DNA of 64,000 nucleotides from Elymus sibiricus (lineage: Eukaryota; Streptophyta; Magnoliopsida; Poales; Poaceae). The stretch is from the NCBI GenBank assembly GCA_039707655.1, contig CM077676.1, forward strand, positions 241,632,866 to 241,696,865. Reading direction: 5' to 3'. This document shows positions 47,682 through 58,165 of this stretch, piece after piece (within the stretch, counting starts at the first letter, position 1; each line of letters starts with the position of its first letter). The notes beneath the pieces are model-generated. The model was not told the DNA's origin and did not search any database. It saw only the letters and a program-made list of their open reading frames with translations. Made by a program: the position numbers and the translations under genes.

Positions 47682-50251
47682 GCATCCCCAAGCTTAATTC
47701 CTGCTCGTCCGCGAGTAGGTAAATGATAAAAACAGAATTTTGATGTGGAATGCTGCCTATCATATTCATCACATATTCTTTTCTTTTATAGCATGGACAT
47801 TGGACTTGAATGATTCAACGCAATAGTCTATAATTTGACATGAAGATATAAATACTCAAGCATGCTAACAAGCAACCATGTCTTTCAAAATATCAATGCT
47901 AAAGAAAGTTATCCCTAGCCCATTATGCTCAATCATTGATCCATTCATGAAACACACTCAAATATTAGCTACATCCAATGCACAAGTATGACAATAGTGC
48001 TCTCTAGTTGGTGCTTTATAAGAGAAGATGGAGACTCAAAAAATAAAAATTGCATAAAAGTAAATAGATAGGCCCTTCGCAAAGGGAAGCAGAGATTTGT
48101 CAAATGTGCCAGAGCTCAAAGCTTAAATTAGAGAGACAAAAATATTTTGAGAGGCATGCTTTTCCTATCAACGGAAACGACCGAGAATTCCCATTATTTT
48201 CCATGCTAGACACATCATAGGCGGTTCCCAAACAGAAAGTAAAGTTTATTTCCTTTCCACCTTTCTTTCACAATCCATGGCTAGCCGTATCCACGGGTGC
48301 CCTCCATACCATCACTTTACAAGGAATTTTGTTGTTATTAATTTTGATTTCATTGTGGGACTGGGCATCCCTATTACCAACCATTCTCTCGTGCAATGAC
48401 AAGTGAATAAACACTCATCATGAGAATAACACACCTAGCATGGAAAATAATGGCCACCCCCTGCCGCTTCATGAGCGGTACGGGCACACAAAACGGAAAA
48501 ATTATTTTGAAAATTAGAGTTGGCACACGTAAATTTACTTGGAACGGCATTGAAATACCGCATATAGGTAGATATAGTGGACTCATTTGGCACAACTTGG
48601 GTTTAAGGATTTTGGATGCACAAGTAGTATTTCCGCTTAGTACAAATGAAGGCTAGCAAATAGATTGAGAAGCAACCAACCAAAAAGCGAAAACGGTCAT
48701 AAACATGCATTGAACATAACTAACACCGAATAATGCACCATAAGTAGGATATAATTTCTTTGCATAACTATTGACTTGATGTGCATGCATAGGGAATCAC
48801 AAACCTTAACACTAATATTCTTACTAAATCACAATTACTCACTAACAAGACTCACATATTATCATTTCCATATCGCGAAACTATTGCAAGGAATCACACT
48901 TATCATATCCAATGATCTATATGAAAGTTTTTATTATATCCCTCTTGAATATTCATCACTTTGGGACCAAATTCATATCTTGTGCAAATTACCATTACTA
49001 TTATCAACTCTCAAAAAGATTTAAGTGAAGCATGAAAGTGCAAATATTTCTTCAAAATTTCAATCTTATCAATTCTCAAAATAATATAAGTGAAGCATGA
49101 GAATTCATTTCTTCGAAATTTTAATCTTGTCAATTCTCAAAATAATATAAGTGAAGCATGAGAATTTATTTCTTCAAAATTTTAATCAACTCTCAAAATA
49201 ATATAAGTGAAGCATGAGAGTTTATTTCTTCAAAATTTAGCCACCACCGTGCTAAAAAATATTTAAGTGAAGCACTAGAGCAACTGCCTAGCTCAAAAAA
49301 TTTAAGTGAAGCACATAGAGTATTCTAACAAATTATGATAACGTGTGGCTCTTTCAAATTGGTGTGTCCAGCAAAGATGATTGTGACAAACTAAAAATAA
49401 AACAAAGCAAAGACTCATATAATACAAGACGCTCCAAGTAAAACACATATCATGTGACGAATAAAAATATAGCTCCAAGTAAAATTACCGATGGTTGGTA
49501 GAAGAAAGAGGGGATGCCTTCCGGGGCATCCCCAAGCTTAGACGCTTGAGTCTTCCTTGAATATTACCTTTGGGTGCCTCGGGCATCCCCAAGCTTAGGC
49601 TCTTACTACTCCTTATTCCTTCATCCATCGTGATCTCACCCAAAACTTGAAAACTTCAATCACACAAAATTCAACAAAACCTTCGTGAGATCCGTTAGTA
49701 TAACAAAATAAATCACTACTTTAAGTACTGTTGCAAACCCATTCATATTTTATTTTTGAATTATACCTACTGTACTCTAACTTCACCATGGCTTATACCC
49801 CCCGATACAATCCATAGATTCATCAAAACAAGCAAGTAGTGCATCAAAAACAGAATCTGTCAAAAACAGAACAGTCTGTAGCAATCTATTTAAAAGCCAT
49901 ACTTCTGTAATTCTAAAAATTCTGAAAAATTAGGACAACGTGGGAAATTCATATACCAATAATTTTTAAAAAAATCAGATTTTTTTGACGCTCCAGTACA
50001 GAAACAAAATTTGGGCACTGGACGCAAAACTTTCTGTTTTCCAAACAGCATCAATTATATTATCTTCCAAATCATCCCAAAGGTATTACTTGGCACAAAC
50101 ACTAATTAAAAACACAAAAACACAATCATACCAGTAGCATAATTGTGAAAACACACAATAACAGAAAAAGGTAAAAATTTATTTTATTCATTGGGTTGCC
50201 TCCCAACAAGCGCTATTGTTTTATGCCCCTAGCTAGGCATAATGCATAATT
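47682..50251 (-). other. Element E 3' non-coding region
   Basis: No gene in 2.6 kb. The PPT motif GCATCCCCAAGCTTA (+ strand) occurs three times: next to the LTR (47682) and at about 49527 and 49583. It also holds a minisatellite (49022-49315). Confidence 0.75.
49022..49315. repeat. Minisatellite within element E
   Basis: TAAGTGAAGCA recurs at 49022, 49087, 49148, 49204, 49264 and 49303. The units of about 60 bp (the last shorter) contain TTATTTCTTCAAAATTTTAA. Confidence 0.8.
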
Positions 50252-52345
50252 TCAAGTATTGTCATCTTTCAAGTTGATTCCATAAGTGGCCCTAATAATT
50301 GATTCATATGGTGCTTTAATTCTTTTCCTAGGTAAATTCTCCATACCCTTCTTTAATGGAAACTGAAATTTTATGTTCCCTTCTTTCATATCAATAACGG
50401 CACCTATGGTTCGTAAGAACGGTCTACCAAGTATTATGGGGCAAGAAGAATTGCATTCAATATCAAGAACAATAAAATCAATGGGCACATAGTTCCTATT
50501 TGCAAGAATAAGAACATCATTAATTCTACCCAAAGGCTTTTTAATAGTAGAATCCGCCAAGTGCAAATTAAGAGAACATTCATCTATATTGGTGAGACCT
50601 AGCACATCACATAAATTTTTTGTAATTGTGGAAACGCTAGCACCCAAATCACATAAAGCATTGCACTCATAATTTTTAATTTTAACTTTAATGGTGGGTT
50701 CCCATTCATCATATAATTTTCTAGGAATTGAAACTTCTAGTTCTAGCTTTTCTTCTAACACTTTCATCATTGCTTCTACGATGTGTTTAGTAAAAGCCTT
50801 GTTTTGCTCATAAGCGTTGGGTGAATTTACCATGGATTGTAACAAAGAAATGCACTCAATCAAAGAACAATTATCATAATTAAAATCTTTGTAATCCAAG
50901 AGAGTGGGCACATTGCTATTTAAAGTTTTTACCTCTCCAAACCCACTTTTAGCAATTTCCTTATCAAGATTTTCACCCTCCAAATTATGGGGACGCTCTT
51001 TAACTAAAGTTCACTCTTCTTCAGTCCCCTTTTCATCAAGTTTAATTTTTCTAAACAAAGAATCAATAGATGAAACACCAATCATTTTAATATCCTCATC
51101 ATTACTACGATATAAACCAGGAGGAATCGCTTTTTCTAAAAATTCTCGTTTAGCTTTTAGCATGGCGGTTCTTTTCTTACTCTCATCCATGGAGACATAT
51201 AAAGCTTTAATTGATTCACTAATATCAATTTTGGGTGGCAAAATTTTAGTCTTAATATTTTCCACGTCATGAATAATTCTATCAATGCTCCTAGACATAT
51301 CATCAAGCTTACTCAATTTTTCTTCTATCGTAGTGTTGAAAACCTTTTGAGCATTAATAAATTCTTTAATATTACTTTCAAGATCAGAGGGCATCCTATT
51401 ATTATTATTATTATTATAAGAATTACCATAAGGATTGCCATATTTATTAGAGGAATTTCCGGGAAACGGTCTAGCATTGAAATTACCTCTATAAGCATTA
51501 TTGTTGAAATTGTTTCGCGAGACAAAATTCACATCTATGGGATTATTATTTTTCTCAATCAAAGTGGACAAAGGCACATCATTAGGATCAATAGGAGCAT
51601 TTTTGCTAGCAACCAATTTCATAAGCGCATCAACTTTATCACTCATAGTATTAATTTCTTCAACAGAATTCACCTTTTTACTAGTAGGAACTCTTTCAGT
51701 ATGCCATTGTGAATAATTTGCCATAATATTATCAAGCAATTTAGTACCTTCTCCCAAAGTAATTTCCATAAAGGTACCACCCGCGGCGGAATCTAAAAGA
51801 TTTCTAGAGACAAAATTTAATCCCGCATAAAAAAATTGTATGATCATCCATAAATTTAAACCATGAGTAGGGCAATTTCTTATCATTAATTTCATCCTCT
51901 CCCAAGATTGGGCAACATGTTCACGATAAAGTTGCTTAAAATTCATAATTTGATTTCTAAGTGAAATAATTTTCGCGGGAGGAAAATACTTAGTAATAAA
52001 AGAATCTTTACACCTATCCCAAGAATCGATACTATTTCATGGTAAAGATGAAAACCAAATTTTTGCACAATCCCGCAATGAGAACGGGAATAATTTTAAT
52101 TTCACAATATCATTATCCACATCTTTTTTCTTTTGCATATCACACAATTCTACGAAAGTGTTATGATGGGATGCGGCATCTTCATTAGGACTACCGGAAA
52201 ATTGATCTTTCATGACAAGATTTAGCAAAGTGGCATTAATATCACAAGTCTCCGCACTAGCGGCGGGAGGAGCAATTGGAGTACTAATAAAATCATTATT
52301 ATTAGTATTGGAAAAATCACACAATTTTGTATTTTCTTGAGACAT
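50252..52345 (-). pseudogene. gag: gag-protease of element E, two in-frame TGA stops
   Basis: A single frame from the ATG at 52345 (MSQENTKLCDFSN) to 50252. It is broken only by TGA at 52039-52037 and 51013-51011, both of which fit a Trp codon changed by a G-to-A transition. Gag core: KLKLFPFSLRDCAKIWFSSL before the first stop, then QSWERMKLMIRNCPTH. An Asn-rich tract (around 51410, coded by an ATT/AAT microsatellite) is followed by a coiled-coil segment (VFNTTIEEKLSKLDDMSRSI). The last part is a retropepsin-like domain: CDLGASVSTITKNLCD and PIILGRPFLRTIGAVIDMK. Nothing resembling RT follows. Confidence 0.85.
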
Positions 52346-52558
52346 CGTAGCTACGCAAACAAGATAACAAGCAAGCAAACAAGCAAACAAGAAAAAGGCA
52401 AATGGAAAATATTTTTGTATTTTTGTAAAAACGTTTTAGAAGTGGGGGAGATGAAAAAGAGAGGCAAATAAAGTAAATGCAAGGAGATGAGAGTTTATGC
52501 AAAGGTACTTGATAGATGTTGATGATGTCTCCCCGGCAACGGCGCCAGTAATTCTTCC

Positions 52559-54126
52559 TGCTACTTGTAGCTTGCGTTGGTATTTTCCCCGAAGAGGAAG
52601 GGATGATGCAGCATAGTAGAGATAAGTATTTCCCTCAGTTATGAAACCAAGGTTATCGAACTAGTAGGAGAATCATGCAACACCTCGTTAGCAGCACTTG
52701 CACACAAACAACAAACCCTTGCACCCAACGCAAACGAGGGGTTGTCAATCCCTCGGCGGTAAATTGCAAGATTAAATTGTATGTGATAGATAGATAGATA
52801 GAAACAAAAATACAAAATAAAATAAATAAGATAAAATTGCAGCAAGTATTTTTAGGGTTTTAGTAAATGATAAAGTAGACCCGGGGGCCATAGTTTTCAC
52901 TAGAGGCTTCTCTCAAGAAAATAGTATACGGTGGGTAGACAAATTACTGTTGGGCAATTGATAGAAAAGCAAATAATCATGACGATATCCAAGGCAATGA
53001 TCATGTATATAGGCATCACGTCCGAGACAAGTAGACCGACTCCTACCTGCATCTACTACTATTACTCCACACATCGACCTCTATCCAGCATGCATCTAGT
53101 GTATTAAGTCCATAAAGAACGGAGTAACGCCTTAAGAACGATGACATGATGTAGACAAAGTAAACTCATGCATGAATAAACCCCATCTTTTTTACCCTTA
53201 ATAGCAACGATACATACGTGTCATGTCCCTTTCTGTCACTGGGATTGAGCACCGCAAGATCGAACCCATTACAAAGCACCTCTTCCCATGGCAAGATAAA
53301 TCAATCTAGTTGGCCAAACCAAATTAATAGATCAGAGAAGAAATACAAAGCTATAATAATCATGCATAAAAGAGATCAGAGAAGACTCAAATAATATTCA
53401 TGGATAATCTGATCATAAACTCACATTTCATCGGATCCCAACAAACACACCGCAAAAAGTGATTACATCGGATAGAACTCCAAGAACATCGAGGAGAACA
53501 TTGTATTGAAGATCAAAAAGAGAGAAGAAGCCATCTAGCTACTAACTATGGACCCGAAGGTCTGTGGTAAACTACTCACGCATCATCGGAAGGACAGCAA
53601 GGTTGATGTAGAGCCCCTCTGTGATCGATTCCCCCTCCGGCGGAGTACCGGAGAAGGCCTCCAGATGGGATCTCTCGAGAACAAAAACTTGCGGCGGCGG
53701 AAAAAGTATTTCGTGGACTCCCCTAAGGGTTTCTGATTTTTTCTAAATTTATAGTGGTGGAATTAGGTCAAACGGAGCTCTGTGGGCCCCACGAGGTACC
53801 AGGGCGCGCCTGCCCCCCCCCCCAGGCGCGCCCTGGTGCCTCGTGGGCACCCCCTGGGGCTTCTGGCCTCCTCCCAAAGCTTCTAGTGTTTATCTTGTCC
53901 AGAAAAAAATCTCCAAAAAGGTTCGTGGCATTTGGACTTCGTTTGGTATTGATTTTCTGTAAAACAAAAAGAGGGCAGAAAATAGCAACTGGCACTGGGC
54001 ACTAAGTTAATAGGTTAGTCTCCAAAAATGATATATAATTACTATAAATGTACATAAAAACATCCAAGATTGATAATATAACAGCATGGAACAATCAAAA
54101 ATTATAGATACGTTGGAGACGTATCA
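52559..54126 (-). repeat. Element E 5' LTR and primer binding site
   Basis: Minus-strand TATA near 53747-53758; hairpin at 53798-53836 with an eleven-base C-run. The primer site (52547-52528) is eleven bases from the LTR. Confidence 0.9.
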
Positions 54127-54474
54127 GAGGCCGCCCATGCCCAGCTCCTGGCGGTCATCGCACAAATCGCACGAAGCTTCTCCGACAACGGTCGGCAACC
54201 CATGGCCAAAGAGTTGGCAATCGCCGAGAGCGTTTGAGCAGCCCTCCGTTCGTTTGCGGCATACCTTGCCGCGATGGAGCCCATCCAAGCCCAGACCGCG
54301 GCCGCCCATGCCCAGCTCGTGGCGGCCTTTTCGAAAGAGATGGCGGACGCGGATGGCGAGATGCTTGTCAAGTATGGTGCGATGGATGCCATGGAGCCCC
54401 TTCCCCAAGAGATCGTCGGGCGCGAGCTGGACATGGAGGAGGCGGCGGAGATCGACGAGTGCCAGGCGGAGTAA

Positions 54475-55007
54475 TAGTCTTTGTTTAGAGCGCTGGTCTT
54501 TTGTTAGAGTAATGTTTAGGTCAGCTAAGCTCTGTTTAATTGTTGAACTTGCTTGATTAAGAAGTGTGGGTGTGCTGTAGGCTCTTTTGTGTTCCCAAAT
54601 TATGCAATGACGTGGATGACCACTGTAACCAGGGAAATTTGAAACAAAATTTGCACGGTCAAACTCATCACACACGGGGTAAGCCATATGAATCGTTTGT
54701 GATTTTCAGATATCGCACACAGTGCTGAATAAGGGACCGTGTCTGATGACACTTTACGCGCCAGTTTTTTGCTGCACAGAGCGAAAAATTTCAGCATCCG
54801 CGGAAATATCTACCTCCCATGCCCCCATCCTCCTTACCAAAAGCAACATTTCCCCTGTTTCCGCCTTCCATTCCAAGTTCAAACCTTCACTGCTTGCTTG
54901 CAGCGCCGCCGCCTCGCCGGCGACGCTCCTTCCTGCTGCTCGGCCTCGTCGATCTAGTAAGGTAATCCACACCCGACCCCCATCCTCCACCTCCTTCTAC
55001 ATCCCAC
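54475..55007 (+). other. Spacer between second remnant and next gene, with CACTA-like motifs
   Basis: Begins as a 3' UTR-like AT-rich stretch. From about 54660 it has TCATCACACACGGGG, GAATCGTTTGTGATTTTC and GACCGTGTCTGATGACAC, resembling the CATCGCACACGG / CCGTGTGCGATG repeats of Caspar-type CACTA ends. The last 180 bp before the ATG is C-rich leader with a possible splice donor (AAGGTAAT near 54959). Confidence 0.4.
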
Positions 55008-55502
55008 ATGCCCCGACCGCCGGCGCGACACCTTCCACCCAAATCACCGACCCATCCTCCAAATAAGCGCCGCCCTAAGCCATGGTGCACGCAGTATAGT
55101 CAGGAGCTCAAGGAGCATTTGGCAGCGGAGAAGCAAATCACGGCCGGACGCGCGGATGAGGTCACGATGGCTGCCGTGCATGCCGACCCCCAGATCTTGG
55201 AGGAGCACCTCACCGTCGAGGCCACCATCGACGCAGCACGCGTGGACGCCGCCACGCGGTTGGCTGCTTTAAACAACAGTTCATGGCATTTTATCGAGGC
55301 CACCGTCGGTGCCTTCGATGAAGACTACGAGGTGTTTTCTCAGCGTGTCCGTGCTTACCTCAACTCCAGAGCCAGCAGGTTGGTGCCCGGAGCGGCTCAG
55401 GCGACTCACCACTACGAGGAGAGTACCCATGATGTGGAGGCCTCGCCCTCTTCCAAGTCTAAGGAGCCCATCGTCATCGATATCTCCGACGATGAGGAGT
55501 AG
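55008..55502 (+). CDS. Hypothetical protein, 164 aa, with SUMO-interaction-like C-terminus
   Basis: An intact ORF starting MPRPPARHLPPKSPTHPP. Residues 1-28 are Pro-rich and basic (NKRRPKPW). Residues about 33-80 are helical and Ala/Glu-rich (ELKEHLAAEKQITAGRADEV, then a related QILEEHLTVEATIDAARVDA, apparently an internal duplication). The C-terminus, PIVIDISDDEE, has the hydrophobic core plus acidic run of a SUMO-interaction motif. A later in-frame start is possible at the Met within DEVTMAAVHAD. Its neighbours are broken, but this frame has no lesion, so it may be expressed. Family not recognised; the same kind of short GC-rich gene as the two remnants upstream. I infer a nuclear role only from the motif. 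Confidence 0.5.
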   Translation: MPRPPARHLPPKSPTHPPNKRRPKPWCTQYSQELKEHLAAEKQITAGRADEVTMAAVHADPQILEEHLTVEATIDAARVDAATRLAALNNSSWHFIEATVGAFDEDYEVFSQRVRAYLNSRASRLVPGAAQATHHYEESTHDVEASPSSKSKEPIVIDISDDEE

Positions 55503-55785
55503 ATTGTATTTTTAGCTCACTATAAGGACCTATGTTCAGCTAGGTAGCTACGCCGGTTAAGCATGTTCGGTTTACCTGTTGCATGTGCTGCTCCTGCCTT
55601 TCCTTTACAAATTCTCATGAATTGTCCTATATACTGTTACTATGCAATCTGATCCTCTAGTATATATGTTCTATATATTGTGCAATGTGGTGCTCAGTTA
55701 ACTGTTTGGTTAATTTGTTGTCATCTTCAGTTAACTGTTTGGTTCAATTCTGCAATGTGATGCTCAATTCTTGTGGGTGCAATTT
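55503..55785 (+). other. 3' flank of the 164-aa gene
   Basis: AT-rich, UTR-like. The phrase CAGTTAACTGTTTGGTT occurs twice (about 55696 and 55729), and TGCAATGTG twice (55681 and 55751). It ends at the insertion point of element G; AATTT (55781-55785) should be its target-site copy. Confidence 0.4.
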
Positions 55786-57626
55786 TGTTGGGGAACGTTG
55801 CATGGGAAACAAAATTTTTCCTACGCACACACAAGATCTATCCATGGTGACGAGCATCTACGAGAGGGAGAGTGAATCTACATACCCTTGTAGATCGCTA
55901 AGCGGAAGCGTTAAGAAACGCGGTTGATGTAGTCAAACGTCTCCGCGATCCAAATCGCAAGTCGTCCCTCGATCCGATCACGAACTAGTGCCGAACGGAC
56001 GGCACCTCCGCGTTCAACACACGTACGGCTTGATGACGCCTTCACCTCCTCGATCCAGCGAGCGATGGTGAAGTAGTAGATGAGTTCCGGCGGCACGACA
56101 GCATGGTGATGGTGGTGAGGAACAATCTCTGTAGGGCTTCGCCAAGCACTACGGAGATTATGACGGGAGAACTAGAGGGTTAGGGTTGCCGACACACGGC
56201 TTGGGAATTCTTGATGTGTCCCGTGTGCTAGCCCTGCCCCTCTATTTATATGTTGAGCCCTGGGGTCTAAACTTGGAGAGAAAACCTCCACAAGGTCGGT
56301 TTTGCCCGCACAAGGTCGGTTTGGCCCGCACGGAAAGAGTCCAACTCGGATTCCAGCAGTATCGCGTACAAGCGGTAGTACCGCTCACGAGCGGTAGTAC
56401 CGCTTGAGCGGTAGTACCGCTTCACACAAGCGGTAGTACCGCTTACGCGGTAGTACTGCCTTACCAGCGGTAGTACCGCTTAAGGCAGCAGCAAAACTTC
56501 CTTTTGCACTTTCCAATACCTCATGGGCTTTACCCCTTTGGCTCATATAAAGTGTTGCTGCACCCGAACACTTCGGTAAACATCCGGAACCCCTTCCGGT
56601 GAATTCCGGAACCCTTCCGGAGATCAAAACACTATTATCACATATATCAATCTTTACCTCCAGACTCTTCCGGAGATCCTCGTCATGTCCGGGATCTTAT
56701 CCGGGACTCCGAACAACCTTCGGTCACCAACAAAATAACTCAACTATACTAATCGTCACCAAACGTTAAGTGTGTAGACCCTACGGGTTCGAGAACTATG
56801 TAGACATGACCGAGACACCTCTACGATCAATAACCAATAGCGGGACCTGGATGCCCATATTGGCTCCTACATATTCTACGAAGATCTTTATCGGTCGAAC
56901 CTCTATGTCAAGGATTCAGTTAATCCCGTATGCTGTTCCCTTTGTTCTTCGGTATGTTACTTGCCCAAGATTCGATCGTCGGTATCTCTATACCTAGTTC
57001 AATCTCGTTACCGGCAAGTCTCTTTACTCGTTCCGTAATACAAGATCTCGTGGCTAACACTTTAGTCACATTGCTTGCAAGGCTCATTGTGATGTTGTAT
57101 TACCGAGTGGGCCCTGAGATACCTCTCCGTCACACGGAGTAACAAATCCCAGTCTTGATCCATGCCAACCCAACAGACACCCTCGGAGATACCTGTAGAG
57201 CATCTTTATAGCACCCAGTTACGTTGCGACGTTTGATACACACAAGGTATTCCTCCGATGTCAGGGAGTTGCATGATCTCATGGTCATAGGAACAGATAC
57301 TTGACATGCAGAAAACAATAGCAATAAACTAACACGAGCATATGCTACGTTTATAGTTTGGGTCTTGTCCATCACATCATTCTCCTAATGATGTGATCCC
57401 ATTATCAAATGACATCTTATGTCCATGGCTAGGAAACCTTCACCATCTTTTGATCAACGAGCTAGTCAACTAGAGGCTTACTAGGGACACAGTGTTGTCT
57501 ATGTACCCACACATGTATTTGAGTTTCCAATCAATACAATTATAGCATGGATAATAAACGATTATCATGAACAAGGAAATATAATAATAACCAATTTATT
57601 ATTGCCTCTAGGGCATATTTCCAACA
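55786..57626 (-). repeat. Element G 3' LTR (1,841 bp)
   Basis: Complete copy; the polypurine tract lies just to its right. The minus-strand promoter with the near-palindrome cluster is inside. Short ORFs here are not genes. Confidence 0.92.
56243..56480 (-). promoter_or_regulatory. U3 near-palindrome cluster and TATA box of element G
   Basis: Five full copies of AGCGGTAGTACCGCT (+ strand) and one imperfect copy lie at 56371-56480. The minus-strand TATA box (CATATAAATAGA) lies about 120 bp downstream in the transcribed direction, at 56241-56252. The other LTR repeats this at 63500-63609 and about 63370-63381. Confidence 0.6.
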
Positions 57627-57676
57627 GTCTCCCACTTGCACTAGAGTCAATAATCTAGTTCACATCACTATGTGAT

Positions 57677-58165
57677 TTACATTGTAATGAATCGAACACC
57701 CATGCAGTTCTGGTGTTGTTCATGTTTAGCCCTTGGAAGAGGTTTAGTCATCGGATCTGCAACATTCAGATCCGTGTGTACTTTGCAAATATTTATGTCG
57801 CCCTCCTTGATGTAATCGCGGATGGAATTGAAACGTCGCTTTATGTGTCTGGTCCTCTTGTGAAATCTTGGTTCCTTGGCTAGAGCAATGGCACCAGTAT
57901 TATCACAAAACAGAGTCATTGGGTTAAGCGCACTAGGCACTACTCCAAGATCTGCCATGAACTCCTTCATCCAGACACCTTCCTTCGCCGCCTCCGGGGC
58001 AGCGATGTACTCCGCTTCGCATGTAGAATCAGCTACCACGCTTTGCTTGGAACTGCACCAGCTAACCGCACCCCCATTAAGAATAAATACGTATCCGGTT
58101 TGCGACTTAGAGTCATCCTGATCAGTGTCAAAGCTTGCATCGACGTAACCTTTTACGACGAGCTC
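57677..58165 (-). pseudogene. pol: RNase H end of pol, element G
   Basis: Same frame as the upstream pol segment, separated by TAA 58168-58166. Contains the copia RNase H features: GYVDASFDTDQDDSKSQTGY, STCEAEYIAAPEAAKEGVWM and LFCDNTGAIALAKEP. It ends MGVRFITM at its natural stop. Confidence 0.85.

Larger units (their letters stand above)
46112..54126 (-). mobile_element. Element E: Fatima-like Gypsy retrotransposon, gag-protease only
   Basis: 8,015 bp with TSD GAGGC (46107-46111, 54127-54131). LTRs are 46112-47681 (1,570 bp) and 52559-54126 (1,568 bp), starting TGCTACTTGTAGC and ending GTATCA on the + strand; the genes read on the minus strand. Primer site TGGCGCCGTTGCCGGGGAGA at 52547-52528. 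The internal region has gag and a protease-like domain but no RT, RNase H or integrase, so mobility would need enzymes from elsewhere. By eye the LTRs differ at about 2% of sites. It split the gene remnant that starts at 45858. Confidence 0.9.
45858..54474 (+). pseudogene. Ala-rich helical gene remnant, interrupted by element E
   Basis: From the ATG at 45858 (MGTWTRVVRETSAAHSGES) the frame runs to 46111. It continues exactly in frame at 54132 once element E and one GAGGC copy are discounted, ending at TAA 54472-54474, 198 codons in all. A TGA at 54235-54237 is the only in-frame stop. The product is dominated by Ala-rich helices with a repeated AAHAQL motif (once at the junction, once at about residue 138). 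It ends acidic (MEEAAEIDECQAE). The frame upstream of E is very Ala-rich and could be a chance open frame; the downstream part looks more like real coding sequence. Family not recognised. Confidence 0.45.

Noticed and set aside
56186..56407. 73-codon ORF in the G LTR, repeated at 63315
   Set aside because: It is on the strand opposite to the element and passes through the promoter repeat; its duplication only reflects the LTR pair.
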